Source: Ruminococcus flavefaciens FD-1
Lineage (GTDB): Bacteria > Bacillota > Clostridia > Oscillospirales > Ruminococcaceae
Assembly (NCBI GenBank): GCA_000174895.1
Contig: ACOK01000098.1
Span: 1 to 64,000, forward strand
DNA length: 64,000 nucleotides
Direction of reading: 5' to 3'
Both the position numbers and the translations under genes were made by a program. Under the pieces are notes generated by a model that was not told the origin of the DNA, searched no databases, and was given only the letters and a program-made list of their open reading frames with translations. Of this stretch, positions 25,306 to 33,542 are shown piece by piece. Each line of letters opens with the position of its first letter. Within the stretch, counting starts at the first letter, position 1.

Positions 25306-26598
25306 ATGATCACAAAAACTATTTCGATGTGTCAGGGAAAAGGCAGCCTGTCGCACAATAACAGGGAGTTCACTGCCAAGAACATCGACCCGTCCAGAAC
25401 CGCTGATAACATCGTGTTCATTCAGCAGGATCTGGGTGATGCTTACCACCAGCTTTTCGATGAAGCCGTAGAGAGATACAACGCTCATCAGAAAAGAAAT
25501 GATCGTAAGATCGACGACTACTTCCAGCACCTGTTCAACCGTGAGCCGAGCAAGAGTGTTATCACCGGAGCGAACAAGCAGAAGAGCTTCTATGAAGACT
25601 TGGTGCAGATCGGTACTAAGGACGATACAGGTGTCGGCACTCCAGATGCAGAAGTTGCTGTCGCTTGCTTGAAAGAATACATGGAGGGTTTCCAGAAAAG
25701 AAATCCGAATCTCTATGTGTTCAATGCGGTGATGCATCTCGATGAGGCAACGCCGCACCTGCACATCAACTACATTCCTGTCGGTCACTATGACAGAGGT
25801 CTTGATACCAGGAATGCTATGGCGAAAGCTCTTGAGGAAATGAACTTCGGTCATGATGCAAGAGCGATCAACCGCTGGAGACTCAAGGAGTGGGCTGTAC
25901 TCAGTAATATTTGTGCTGAACACGGTATTGATATCAGCGAACCGCAAAAGTCCAGAGGTTACAGCTATACGGTCGAGGAGTACGGCAAGCATCAGGATGA
26001 GATAAAAGCTCTCAATGCTGAAATGGCTCAGGTCGAAAGTGAGCTTGCTGAGAAGCAGGCAAAGCGTGAAGATCTCGACCAGCAGATCGAGCAGAAAACA
26101 GCACAGGTCAATGCAATTATCAACTACATTCCCGACTATGAAAAGGAGTTCAAGATCGAGGATGAGTGCGATCAGCTTCGCAGAGAGCTTATCGGTCTGC
26201 TTGACGGTAAGTTGTCTATCATGAAGCACAAGGATGCTATCATCGCAAAGGTGCAGAGGCTCTGCAAGCTTGTCAAGAAGGTCAATGATAACGCTTACAA
26301 ATCCGGCAATACGATCTACTCTCTCCATGAAAAGCTCGATGCTGCGATGAAAGAGTATGATGATGCGTGTCAGCGCTGGAAATGTGCAGCAGAAGAACGG
26401 ACGGAACTTCGCCGTGATAATGCAGCGTTGTCAGCTGAGGTCGATGACCTGACAGAGTTTGTGAGCCTGCTGAAACGCTTAGAGCCGCAGAAGTACGCTG
26501 AGGTCAAGCAGGCACAGGAGTATGTTCACAGTCAGCGTGAACAGGAAGCACAGCAGCAGTCCACCACCAGAAAGAAAAAATCGTGGGGACTTGAATAA
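25306..26598 (+). CDS. mob: MobV-family relaxase (Pre/Mob type)
   Basis: A 430-residue relaxase. The N-terminal domain holds the MobV metal/catalytic motif HLDEATPHLHINYIPV (near residues 145-160), with a preceding NPNLYVFNAVMH stretch. The C-terminal part (from about 240) is a long coiled coil (EKQAKREDLDQQIEQKTAQV) as in other MobV proteins. It would nick oriT and start mobilization through a helper's channel. The start at 25306 has AAAGGAG nine bases before; a longer frame opening at 25249 lacks a site. Confidence 0.92.
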   Translation: MITKTISMCQGKGSLSHNNREFTAKNIDPSRTADNIVFIQQDLGDAYHQLFDEAVERYNAHQKRNDRKIDDYFQHLFNREPSKSVITGANKQKSFYEDLVQIGTKDDTGVGTPDAEVAVACLKEYMEGFQKRNPNLYVFNAVMHLDEATPHLHINYIPVGHYDRGLDTRNAMAKALEEMNFGHDARAINRWRLKEWAVLSNICAEHGIDISEPQKSRGYSYTVEEYGKHQDEIKALNAEMAQVESELAEKQAKREDLDQQIEQKTAQVNAIINYIPDYEKEFKIEDECDQLRRELIGLLDGKLSIMKHKDAIIAKVQRLCKLVKKVNDNAYKSGNTIYSLHEKLDAAMKEYDDACQRWKCAAEERTELRRDNAALSAEVDDLTEFVSLLKRLEPQKYAEVKQAQEYVHSQREQEAQQQSTTRKKKSWGLE

Positions 26599-26624
26599 CA
26601 CAAAAGTAGAATAAAAGACAAAAT

Positions 26625-26700
26625 ACTATGGCATATCTCCGAAAGTGCTTGACAGAAAGAAGAATGCGCGCTACAATGATAATGCGAGATATGCCATAGT
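26625..26700 (+). promoter_or_regulatory. Integrase promoter of IME 1 bracketed by a 15-bp inverted repeat
   Basis: TTGACA (26649-26654), 17 bases, TACAAT (26672-26677). The perfect inverted repeat ACTATGGCATATCTC (26625-26639) and its complement (26686-26700) lies on either side, one arm upstream of the minus 35 and one at the start of the message. This fits an operator pair for a repressor of the integrase. Confidence 0.8.
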
Positions 26701-26716
26701 CCGCAAAGGAGATAAT

Positions 26717-27877
26717 ATGGCAAATATTACAAACAGAAACGGAAAGTTTCTCATAAGAGTTTTCACAGGTCGTGACATCAGCGGAAAGCAGATCGTCAAG
26801 TCTACAACTTACGTTCCGCCGGAAGGTACATCACCGAAAAAGGCTGAGAAGCTGGCTCAGGAGTATTCTTTTGAGTTTGAGAGGCATTGCAAGGGTTATG
26901 CTCAGCTCAATGAAAATATGCGCTTCTACGAACTGGCTGAGTGGTATTTTGAGAACTATGCTCCCGAAGAATTGAAGCCGACTACGGTTCTGAACTATGA
27001 AAGTCAGTACAGAAACCATATTGCACCGATCCTCGGCAACAAAAAGCTCAAAGATATTACCACGCCGATGCTGACAGAGTTCCTGAAAGTGCTTGGCAAG
27101 GAGCATCATCTCAACCCTATCTCGGTCAGAAAGGTCTATATCGTGGTGCAGAGCATTTACCGTAGAGCCTTACAGCAGGGCTTTGCAAGGGACAATCCTT
27201 GTCAGAACGTGATAATTCCGAAGAAGCGTGACAGCGGCAAGCGTTATTCTCTTTCAGAGGAAGAAACAAAGCGGTTTCTCCACCTTATCCGTGACAAGCC
27301 GTGGGACGAAGATGTGAAACGTATCCTGATCGTTCTGCTGTTCACAGGTATGAGGATAGGCGAGTGCCTTGGTTTGGCGTGGGAGGATATTGATTTCGAG
27401 AAGAAAACGATATTCATTCACCATACGCTGTCCTGCGTTGATGGGAAGTGCTACCTTGACTCACCAAAGACAAAAAGCAGTATTCGTCTGATAGCCATGA
27501 ATTCTACCGTTGAGAAGTATCTCAACGATCAGCAAGCCTACGTTGAGCAATTGAAAATGGCTCTCGGAAATAAGTACGCTCACCCCGAAATGGTCTTTCC
27601 CTCGGGACAGGGCAACTACCGTGACCGCAGCTCCGTGTATCATTCTTTAAAGCGTATGACCAAAGGCACTGAGTTTGAGGACATGACGCTACATAAGCTG
27701 AGACATTGCAATGCTACGCTTTTGCTCAACAGCGGTGTAGACCTGAAAGTGATCTCTGAACACCTCGGTCACTGCGACATAGGTGTTACAGCGAACATCT
27801 ATGCTGATGTACTCCGGAAGCAGAAGATACGTCTTGCTGACACGATCGACGATAAACTTTCCGATGAACTGAGCTGA
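26717..27877 (+). CDS. int: Tyrosine recombinase integrase of IME 1
   Basis: A 386-residue phage-type integrase: arm-binding N terminus (1-60), SAM-like core-binding domain (about 75-160), then the catalytic domain with Arg in TGMRIGE, HKLRH, and HLGHCDIGVTANIYADV holding the final His and Tyr. It should recombine the CTCGAAG core with the rpsI 3' end. Start at 26717 after AAAGGAG. It lies next to the right attachment site, the usual arrangement. Confidence 0.96.
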   Translation: MANITNRNGKFLIRVFTGRDISGKQIVKSTTYVPPEGTSPKKAEKLAQEYSFEFERHCKGYAQLNENMRFYELAEWYFENYAPEELKPTTVLNYESQYRNHIAPILGNKKLKDITTPMLTEFLKVLGKEHHLNPISVRKVYIVVQSIYRRALQQGFARDNPCQNVIIPKKRDSGKRYSLSEEETKRFLHLIRDKPWDEDVKRILIVLLFTGMRIGECLGLAWEDIDFEKKTIFIHHTLSCVDGKCYLDSPKTKSSIRLIAMNSTVEKYLNDQQAYVEQLKMALGNKYAHPEMVFPSGQGNYRDRSSVYHSLKRMTKGTEFEDMTLHKLRHCNATLLLNSGVDLKVISEHLGHCDIGVTANIYADVLRKQKIRLADTIDDKLSDELS

Positions 27878-27884
27878 CACAAAA

Positions 27885-27916
27885 AACCTCTCTGTCGGTT
27901 TCCCGACAAAGAGGTT
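27885..27916 (+). terminator. Terminator after the IME 1 integrase
   Basis: AACCTCTxTGTCGG pairs with CCGACAxAGAGGTT, followed by TTTACA. It lies 8 bp after the integrase stop. On the minus strand the arm is followed by TTTTTTGTG, so it also serves as replacement terminator for rpsI. Confidence 0.8.
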
Positions 27917-27933
27917 TACATTCACAGTATTTA

Positions 27934-27952
27934 GTTGAACAATTTGTTGAAC
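27934..27952 (+). repeat. Putative integrase arm-type sites, right end of IME 1
   Basis: Two GTTGAAC heptamers (27934-27940 and 27946-27952), matching the pair at 15921-15938. Confidence 0.55.
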
Positions 27953-28009
27953 AACTTTGTAAAAAAATTCTCGAAAATACCGTAAATAGGCGTTTTGCGA
28001 AAAATACTT

Positions 28010-28411
28010 TTAACGCTTCGAGAACTGTGGAGCACGACGAGCAGCCTTGAGACCGTACTTCTTTCTTTCCTTCATACGTGGGTCACGTGTGAGGAATCCA
28101 GCCTTCTTGAGGGTAGGACGGAGCTCTGCGTCGAATTCGAGAAGAGCACGTGAGATACCGTGTCTGATAGCACCAGCCTGGCCTGTAACGCCGCCGCCTG
28201 CAACTGTGCAAACAACGTCGAACTTCTCAACATTATCTGTGAGAGAAAGTGGCTGACGAACGATGAGCTTGAGAGTTTCGAGACCGAAGTAGTCATCGAT
28301 ACCTCTGCCGTTGATTGTAACATTGCCAGAACCGGGATAGATTCTAACTCTTGCTACGGAGTGCTTTCTTCTGCCTGTTCCGTAGTAATATTTTACCTTT
28401 GATTCGTACAT
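28010..28411 (-). CDS. rpsI: 30S ribosomal protein S9
   Basis: A 133-residue S9, full length, from [16 protein letters not shown] to the basic C-terminal tail RRAPQFSKR that reaches into the ribosomal P site. The last codons (AAG CGT TAA) come from IME 1; the host's own end (AAG AGA TAA) is at 15781-15789. The protein is therefore unchanged by the insertion. It follows rplM by 18 bp in the usual rplM-rpsI operon. Confidence 0.99.
   Translation of the reverse strand: MYESKVKYYYGTGRRKHSVARVRIYPGSGNVTINGRGIDDYFGLETLKLIVRQPLSLTDNVEKFDVVCTVAGGGVTGQAGAIRHGISRALLEFDAELRPTLKKAGFLTRDPRMKERKKYGLKAARRAPQFSKR
28016..28022 (-). repeat. Right attachment core of IME 1, inside rpsI
   Basis: The 7-base core CTCGAAG (minus strand) shared with 15787-15793. 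It lies in the antepenultimate codons of rpsI. Confidence 0.75.
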
Positions 28412-28429
28412 TTAAAAGCACCTCCTGAA

Positions 28430-28858
28430 TTAAAGCTCATAAGCAACAGGCTTCTGAGCCTCCTGCTTGTGATTAGCGTCCTTGTAAGTTCTGAGTCTCT
28501 TGAGCTGAGCTCTGCCGAGGCTGTTGTTAGGGAGCATACCGTTTACAGCGATAGTCATAGCTCTGTCAGCCTGATTAGCCATCATGTCCTTGTAATCGAT
28601 GGACTTGAGGCCGCCGATCCAGCCTGTGTGCCAGTAGTACTTCTTCTGCTCAAGCTTCTTACCTGTAAGGATAGCCTTAGCGCAGTTGATAACGATCACG
28701 TGATCGCCGCAGTCTACGTTAGGTGTGTAAGTTGGCTTGTGCTTGCCTCTGAGAATATGAGCTGCCTTAGCTGCTACTCTACCGAGGGGCTTGCCCTCTG
28801 CGTCGAGAACGTACCATGTACGAGTAACTTCAGCAGGTTTTGCCAGTGTAGTTGACAT
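28430..28858 (-). CDS. rplM: 50S ribosomal protein L13
   Basis: A 142-residue L13 of normal length: TWYVLDAEGKPLGRVA near the start, DCGDHVIVINCAKAILTGKK, and the C-terminal MLPNNSLGRAQLKRL. RBS AGGAGGAA. It is the first gene of the rplM-rpsI operon, with a strong promoter (28947-28975) and a structured leader that may carry L13-type autoregulation. Confidence 0.99.
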   Translation of the reverse strand: MSTTLAKPAEVTRTWYVLDAEGKPLGRVAAKAAHILRGKHKPTYTPNVDCGDHVIVINCAKAILTGKKLEQKKYYWHTGWIGGLKSIDYKDMMANQADRAMTIAVNGMLPNNSLGRAQLKRLRTYKDANHKQEAQKPVAYEL

Positions 28859-28889
28859 AATTTATTCCTCCTATTGATTTGATCGAAGT

Positions 28890-28934
28890 CAGCGGACCAA
28901 CGTAAAACAGCCGCTGATGCGCATTTCCTGCGCA
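28890..28934 (-). ncRNA. Candidate L13 ribosomal leader
   Basis: Between the promoter and rplM lie two stems: CAGCGG with CCGCTG (28890-28916) and TGCGCA with TGCGCA around TTTCC (28918-28934). Place and two-stem form resemble the L13 leader of Firmicutes, which represses its own operon when L13 is in excess. Not confirmed by a covariance model. Confidence 0.5.
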
Positions 28935-28946
28935 GTAACAAGAATT

Positions 28947-28975
28947 ATTATACCGTAAATCTACACAGTTGTCAA
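28947..28975 (-). promoter_or_regulatory. Promoter of the rplM-rpsI operon
   Basis: TTGACA, 17 bases, TATAAT on the minus strand; a consensus sigma-A promoter about 90 bp before rplM. Confidence 0.88.
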
Positions 28976-29394
28976 GGGCTTTTCCAAGATTTTTTTAATA
29001 TATACCCTGTTTTCTCTGCTTTTCTCTCTCAAATGCTCCGTTTCTCTCATGTTCTCGTGTTTCGTTTCAGTTTTTGTGCGTAGAAAAATAAGCTTCATTT
29101 TTCTGCAATTGTGTGAAATATGACTGTTCATATCATTGCTTCACCCTCAGCCTTTTAAGTGTAAAGCGTATATCATCGCCGCAATTGCAGAGTGTCAAAG
29201 AAAGCTGATATTTTCAAAAAAATTCGGGCGAGCGGAACTCGCCCCTACATAAGCCGACTAACAATAACCGATCTGTACGGGCGCTTTTCGAGCGTCCTTA
29301 ATATAATCCATCCGCAAAAAACTTTATCGACACACAGAAAGGGCGCACAATGTGCGCCCCTGCATATTCATATTGATTTTAGTCAGCGTTCAGA
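28976..29394. other. 420-bp gene-free region with two palindromic repeats
   Basis: No credible gene. It contains GGGCGAG-5-CTCGCCC ending CCCCTAC (29226-29248) and GGGCGCAC-3-GTGCGCCC ending CCCCTGCAT (29341-29365). They resemble each other and the palindrome at 62957 in form and in the trailing CGCCCCTRCAT, so they look like a dispersed REP-like family. The one at 29341 may also terminate the lipoprotein message. Confidence 0.6.
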
Positions 29395-30045
29395 TCAGTC
29401 AGCAAACATTGCTTCGTAATCTTCGGGAGTTTTGCCGTCCACCTCCGAGGATACGTTTATGAAGCAAATGATATCGTCATCGATTTTTCTTGCATAAAGG
29501 CAATTGCTCTTGAATCCGTCATATGTGAACACATCTCTCCTGTATTCCTCACCGCAGAGAGTTACTGATTTTCTGTCCTGATACTCAACATTTCCTTCTG
29601 CGTTTCTGTTCTTGTATACATCAAGGACATCGTCAGCTGTTTTGCCTGTTTCACCCGGGAATGCCAGCTTTGTGTTAACGAATCTTACAAGCACATTCTC
29701 CATGCTGCTGGAGAACCACGCATCCCAGATAGCAGCGTGTTCAAAAGCACTTTCCTTCTCGTCGGTATAATAGGAAACAGTGCTTGCTCTCATGCCCTCG
29801 ATAGATTCATCAGTCTCAGCCTTCAGCCCTTCGGGAATGTTGATTTTGATATTTGCATACTTGTTCTCGTACACATTGTCCTTGACGCTTCCTCTTTTGA
29901 AAGCGGTACCGTTTGCGGACTCATTTACCAGGCTTGCTCCGGAAGCAGAGCCTGAAGAAGATTCTGAGTTATTATTGTTCTGAGAGCATGACATTGCCGA
30001 GCCCAGCATTGCCAGCGCAAATATAAATGCGATAGTTTTTTTCAT
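29395..30045 (-). CDS. Secreted lipoprotein, unknown function
   Basis: A 216-residue protein with a basic start, a hydrophobic stretch and a lipobox-like SAMSC with Cys at about residue 20, followed by an Asn/Ser/Gly-rich linker typical of surface lipoproteins. The rest is a mixed alpha/beta domain I do not recognise. It has its own promoter (30080-30108). It belongs to the host segment between the two elements. Confidence 0.8.
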   Translation of the reverse strand: MKKTIAFIFALAMLGSAMSCSQNNNNSESSSGSASGASLVNESANGTAFKRGSVKDNVYENKYANIKINIPEGLKAETDESIEGMRASTVSYYTDEKESAFEHAAIWDAWFSSSMENVLVRFVNTKLAFPGETGKTADDVLDVYKNRNAEGNVEYQDRKSVTLCGEEYRRDVFTYDGFKSNCLYARKIDDDIICFINVSSEVDGKTPEDYEAMFAD

Positions 30046-30079
30046 TATTGTACTCCTCCCCGTACATTACTTTTAGTTT

Positions 30080-30108
30080 ATTATACCATACTTTTTTACA
30101 AAATGCAA
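30080..30108 (-). promoter_or_regulatory. Promoter of the lipoprotein gene
   Basis: TTGCAT, 17 bases, TATAAT on the minus strand, about 35 bp upstream of the start codon at 30045. Confidence 0.7.
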
Positions 30109-30158
30109 TTCGATATTTGCGGATTATGGCAAAACTTCCCATTATTTGTTGATAAAAA

Positions 30159-30184
30159 AATGACGGCTCAGATGAACCGTCATT
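30159..30184 (-). terminator. Original terminator of the GGGtGRT operon, displaced by IME 2
   Basis: AATGACGG pairs with CCGTCATT around a 10-base loop; on the minus strand a run TTTTTTT follows. It lies 24 bp beyond the remnant of the GGGtGRT gene end (30208-30275), so it is that gene's native terminator, now 30 kb away. Confidence 0.85.
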
Positions 30185-30207
30185 TCTATAAACATGATTA
30201 TGAATTA

Positions 30208-30275
30208 CTTCATAGCCTCTTCAACAGCAACTGCACAAGCAACAGTAGCACCAACCATCGGGTTGTTGCCCATGC
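30208..30275 (-). repeat. Left attachment repeat of IME 2 (68 bp)
   Basis: Identical over 68 bp to 59980-60047. Read on the minus strand it encodes the last residues of the GGGtGRT protein, MGNNPMVGATVACAVAVEEAM, and then AAG TAA. It is the host's own gene end left behind by integration. It is not a functional gene here. Confidence 0.95.
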
Positions 30276-30411
30276 AATGTCAAAAAAATTTACTGTTACG
30301 AGAAGCGACTTGCAATGACGAGAAAAGCCCGTAACTACGCCATTATAACGCATTGTCGAAAATTTATCAAAATCTATTTTGACGGCGTTTTACTCACAAA
30401 AATTTATTTTT

Positions 30412-30431
30412 GGGTGACAAATGGGTGACAA
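30412..30431 (+). repeat. Putative integrase arm-type sites, left end of IME 2
   Basis: Two direct copies of GGGTGACAA, 11 bp apart, just before the integrase promoter. The same pair recurs at the right end (59891-59910). Confidence 0.65.
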
Positions 30432-30437
30432 AAATGC

Positions 30438-30467
30438 TTGACTTTTTCGGGTGTGGCGCGCTATAAT
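30438..30467 (+). promoter_or_regulatory. Integrase promoter of IME 2
   Basis: TTGACT, 18 bases, TATAAT, ending 16 bp before the integrase start. The arm-type repeats abut its minus 35, so bound integrase could repress its own gene. Confidence 0.7.
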
Positions 30468-30483
30468 AAATGAGGGTGATCTT

Positions 30484-31671
30484 ATGGCAGATATCAACGC
30501 TCGCAAGCGTGGAAAGAAATGGGAATACTACTTTGAGATAGCCAAGATGGACGGCAAGCGAAAGCGTATCAGCAAGGGCGGTTTCAATACAAAGGCGGAA
30601 GCGGTCAGCGAGGGTGTCAAGGCTATGCACGAATACCAGACCGCAGGCACAGTGAACACGCCTTCCGAACTTTCCATGCACGACTACCTCAATTACTGGA
30701 TCGAGATGTACTGTATCCCGAATCTGAAACCAACGACTGTCGCTAACTATAAAAAGTATATCAGGCTTCATATATCTCCGAAGATCGGCAAGTATCGTCT
30801 TGCTACGATCACGGCGGAACAGCTTCAGAAGCTGATCAACGATATGGTCGCTAACGGTTACAGCAAGAATACCGTCATCGGCATCAAGGGTGTGCTGTCA
30901 AGCAGTCTGAACTATGCCGTACAGCCGCTTCACTATCTGAAAACCTCGCCTATGGCGTATGTGAAGATACCCAAAGGCTCACGCACCAATTACCGTTCGT
31001 CACAGTACAAGCGTGAGGTCATCGAAAAGGATATTATAGATGAGATATTTGTGCGTTTTCCGAAAGGCAGTTCCACCTATCTTCCGCTGATGTTCGCTTA
31101 TCACTGCGGTATGCGTCTTGGTGAAGCCTTTGCGATCACATGGGATAACGTAAACTTCACTGACAGGACGGTCACGATCAATAAACAGCTTCAATGGGAT
31201 CTGGAAAAGAAGTTCTGGTATCTGACTCCGCCGAAGTATAATTCAAGCAGAACGATAGATATAGATGAAACTATCGTGGAACTGCTGAAAGAAATGCAGG
31301 AAAAACAGATACGGGCAAAGGAATACTATGCCGATGAATACTCACTGATATATTATGATGAGGAACTCGGCATCAACGAAAGCACAGGCAACGTGATTGA
31401 CTTTGTAAACGTATATGAAAACGGCGGCTTCATTCAGCCGAGAACGATACAGCACACAAGTCAGGTCATACACAAGTTCTATCCTGCGTTCACATTCCAT
31501 TCCCTGCGCCATACACACTGCACCCGTCTGCTCGAAGCTGGGCTTCCTATTAAATATGTGCAGGAGAGATTAGGTCACAAAAACATCAGCGTTACCATGG
31601 ACATCTACAATCATCTGACACAGAGCCAGGCAGAACTGAGCAAGAGAGCGCTGGAAGATGTGTTCAAATAA
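30484..31671 (+). CDS. int: Tyrosine recombinase integrase of IME 2
   Basis: A 395-residue integrase: N-terminal arm-binding fold (GKKWEYYFEIAKMDGKRKRI), core-binding domain (about 65-155), catalytic domain with Arg in CGMRLGE, HSLRHTH, and RLGHKNISVTMDIYNHL with the nucleophilic Tyr. Start at 30484; a longer frame opening at 30451 overlaps the promoter. It sits beside the left attachment repeat. Confidence 0.96.
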   Translation: MADINARKRGKKWEYYFEIAKMDGKRKRISKGGFNTKAEAVSEGVKAMHEYQTAGTVNTPSELSMHDYLNYWIEMYCIPNLKPTTVANYKKYIRLHISPKIGKYRLATITAEQLQKLINDMVANGYSKNTVIGIKGVLSSSLNYAVQPLHYLKTSPMAYVKIPKGSRTNYRSSQYKREVIEKDIIDEIFVRFPKGSSTYLPLMFAYHCGMRLGEAFAITWDNVNFTDRTVTINKQLQWDLEKKFWYLTPPKYNSSRTIDIDETIVELLKEMQEKQIRAKEYYADEYSLIYYDEELGINESTGNVIDFVNVYENGGFIQPRTIQHTSQVIHKFYPAFTFHSLRHTHCTRLLEAGLPIKYVQERLGHKNISVTMDIYNHLTQSQAELSKRALEDVFK

Positions 31672-31679
31672 ACATAAAA

Positions 31680-31710
31680 GAGGATAGCACCTTTTCATGA
31701 TGCTATCCTC
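31680..31710. terminator. Bidirectional terminator between integrase and excisionase-like gene
   Basis: GAGGATAGCA pairs with TGCTATCCTC; followed by AGTTTTTATG on the plus strand and TTTTATG on the minus strand. It separates two convergent genes. Confidence 0.85.
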
Positions 31711-31715
31711 AGTTT

Positions 31716-31931
31716 TTATGCTGTTGCGGTGAGCTTTTCCACATTCTTCGGGTCGGAAAGGTCATAGCCTTCGTATTCGGACAGAAACTTCATCAGAGCT
31801 TCGTGCCGAACCTTATATGAGCCCAGCTTCAGAACAGGCAGCAGCCCCGTATTGATGAGCTGATAAACATAGGATGGGTTTGTGTGAAGTATCTGCGATA
31901 CCTCTTTGACTGTGTAAAGAACTTTCTCCAT
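31716..31931 (-). CDS. xis: Excisionase-like helix-turn-helix protein
   Basis: A 71-residue protein: MEKVLYTVKEVSQILHTNPS then YVYQLINTGLLPVLKLGSYK, an HTH_17 excisionase-type winged helix. Start at 31931 after AAGGAGG; longer frame to 32096 runs through the repeat block and is unlikely. Convergent with the integrase, as in many integrative elements; probably directs excision. Confidence 0.85.
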   Translation of the reverse strand: MEKVLYTVKEVSQILHTNPSYVYQLINTGLLPVLKLGSYKVRHEALMKFLSEYEGYDLSDPKNVEKLTATA

Positions 31932-31979
31932 TCTTTTTCCTCCTTTATTTTTCGGAACATAAACAACTTGATAAAATGG

Positions 31980-32136
31980 CGTGTACCCGTGTAAACGGCG
32001 CAAATACGCTGGTTTAAGCGTGTACCTATGCCGTGTAAAATGTCTGACAGCGTGTGTGTTACACGCCTTTTCTGCGATCACACGTCCTGTATACACGGCA
32101 AAAAGTTCGCAATTACGGGCTTTACACGCCTACACG
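31980..32136. repeat. Iteron-like block of CGTGTA/TACACG repeats, candidate origin
   Basis: CGTGTA occurs at 31980, 31988, 32019 and 32032; its complement TACACG at 32060, 32092, 32123 and 32131: eight exact copies in 157 bp, plus near-copies around 32051 and 32080. The block lies between the primase/helicase gene and the excisionase-like gene, with no coding role. It may be the element's replication origin or an operator cluster. Confidence 0.65.
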
Positions 32137-32138
32137 CC

Positions 32139-33542
32139 TTAATAACCACTCGACTTAAACTTTAACGCAATGCCCTTGAATCCTCGGACATGACTGCTCC
32201 CACTCGGAATATTGAGATCATACTTGATATGATACGCCGCTTCATTCTGCCTGAGCCATGATACAAAAGTTTCACGTTTCAGGGCGGTGAGGGCGTTGTC
32301 CTCGCACCAATGGTAGTAACTGTCATACAGCGCCGATGATGCGACCCGCAGATTCTCCCCGTACTGCACCCTGTCCGTATCTTCCAGGAACTCCGTGATA
32401 TTGCAGTTGTCCTGCATAGTCTCCATGACGTTCTGCCTTGCCTTGTCGGAGATCGTAAAGCGGTAATTGTTGGCAAGCAGGCGGAGCAGTCCGTCATACA
32501 TCCAGCAGAAAATCTTCTCTTTCTCGGCGATGAATTTCTCGGCGATGTAGGGGTCAATGATTCGCTTTTCGGGTGGCGGCAAGGTGGTGAGGATTATCAT
32601 TCGCCGTGAAAAGCCCTTGCTCTTGTCATACAGCGTTTTCGGACTACCGTTGCCGAAACACAATAGCCTTGTATAAAGCAAAGCCTGTTCGCTCTGCTTG
32701 CCTTTCGCTTCAACGTCAATAGGCGTTTCGGCGGTGACAAGGTTTTTGATGTAACCCGTTGAGGACAGCGCCTGCATCTGCATATCATCGTCCACCATCA
32801 GCAGACGGTCTTTCAGGTTGTAGCGGAAAAAGCGGTCATTCTCGATGCGGTGGACGTTGCCCGTCAGCATATTGTCCATGAAGATCTCCCGAAGAACTAT
32901 ACCGATGCGTGATTTGCCCTCACCGCCCTGACCTATGAGGAACATCATCTTCTGCCCTTTTGTGGAGGGTATCAGCAGATAGCCGAGATATTCCTGCAAG
33001 GTGGTCACATCTTCGGGAGTGAGCAGTTCCATGAGGAATGTCAGGAACTTTTCGGGATAATATGCACCCTTTCGGATATTCGGGTCATAGCAGATGTTCA
33101 GGCGGTTGGTGCAGAACTCCCTGTGAGGATAGAAATTGCCATTCAGGTCGAGCTTTCCGTTTTGAACGTGGATAAAGTTCATGTCGGGCGGTATCGGTTC
33201 GCTGTATGTATAGAGCCTGAGTGCGTCCATGATCTGCAAGACCTTTTTTGACAGCCCTATCCACACTCCTTGACGGAGCATACGATAGACCTCCGCCCCG
33301 AGAGCATTCTCGTCAACCAGTCCGTCATAGTCGAAGAACCGTCCGCCGATGCACTTCATGGGGTGCTTCTGCGTGAAAGCCCCACAGAATTTCAGCTCAT
33401 TGACCGTAGTTTTATCGAGCATCCAGTTCGGCAGTTCACGTTCCTGCTTTTTCTTTTCAGGTGGTGCTTTGGCAGCCGTATTCTCTTTGGCAGAATCGCT
33501 ATTCTCCCCATTCTTCGATACATCGTTTGTATTCTCGTTCAA
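32139..33542 (-). CDS. Phage/plasmid primase-helicase, P4/D5 type, SF3 helicase
   Basis: A 467-residue protein. A D5-N-like region (about 95-180) precedes an SF3 helicase core with Walker A GQGGEGKS (near residue 200), Walker B LLMVDDD (near 245) and FGNGSPK, and a C-terminal winged-helix-like part. It acts as the replicative helicase of the element. It overlaps the primase gene upstream by 44 bp, so the two products are probably made together and act as one primase-helicase. Confidence 0.9.
   Translation of the reverse strand: MNENTNDVSKNGENSDSAKENTAAKAPPEKKKQERELPNWMLDKTTVNELKFCGAFTQKHPMKCIGGRFFDYDGLVDENALGAEVYRMLRQGVWIGLSKKVLQIMDALRLYTYSEPIPPDMNFIHVQNGKLDLNGNFYPHREFCTNRLNICYDPNIRKGAYYPEKFLTFLMELLTPEDVTTLQEYLGYLLIPSTKGQKMMFLIGQGGEGKSRIGIVLREIFMDNMLTGNVHRIENDRFFRYNLKDRLLMVDDDMQMQALSSTGYIKNLVTAETPIDVEAKGKQSEQALLYTRLLCFGNGSPKTLYDKSKGFSRRMIILTTLPPPEKRIIDPYIAEKFIAEKEKIFCWMYDGLLRLLANNYRFTISDKARQNVMETMQDNCNITEFLEDTDRVQYGENLRVASSALYDSYYHWCEDNALTALKRETFVSWLRQNEAAYHIKYDLNIPSGSSHVRGFKGIALKFKSSGY

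Larger units (their letters stand above)
15787..28022. mobile_element. IME 1: integrative mobilizable element in the rpsI 3' end
   Basis: A 12.2-kb element between core sequences at 15787-15793 and 28016-28022. The tyrosine integrase lies at the rpsI end; a MobV relaxase, an excisionase-like protein and a DUF3987 replication-type protein form the mobility half, and a McrBC-type restriction pair plus hypothetical genes form the cargo half. There are no conjugation-channel genes, so it would depend on a helper. Ribosomal protein S9 genes are a known integration target of integrative elements in Firmicutes. Confidence 0.85.

Noticed and set aside
25192..26328. 378-codon minus-strand frame
   Set aside because: Opposite the MobV relaxase, which has the catalytic motif; no independent support.
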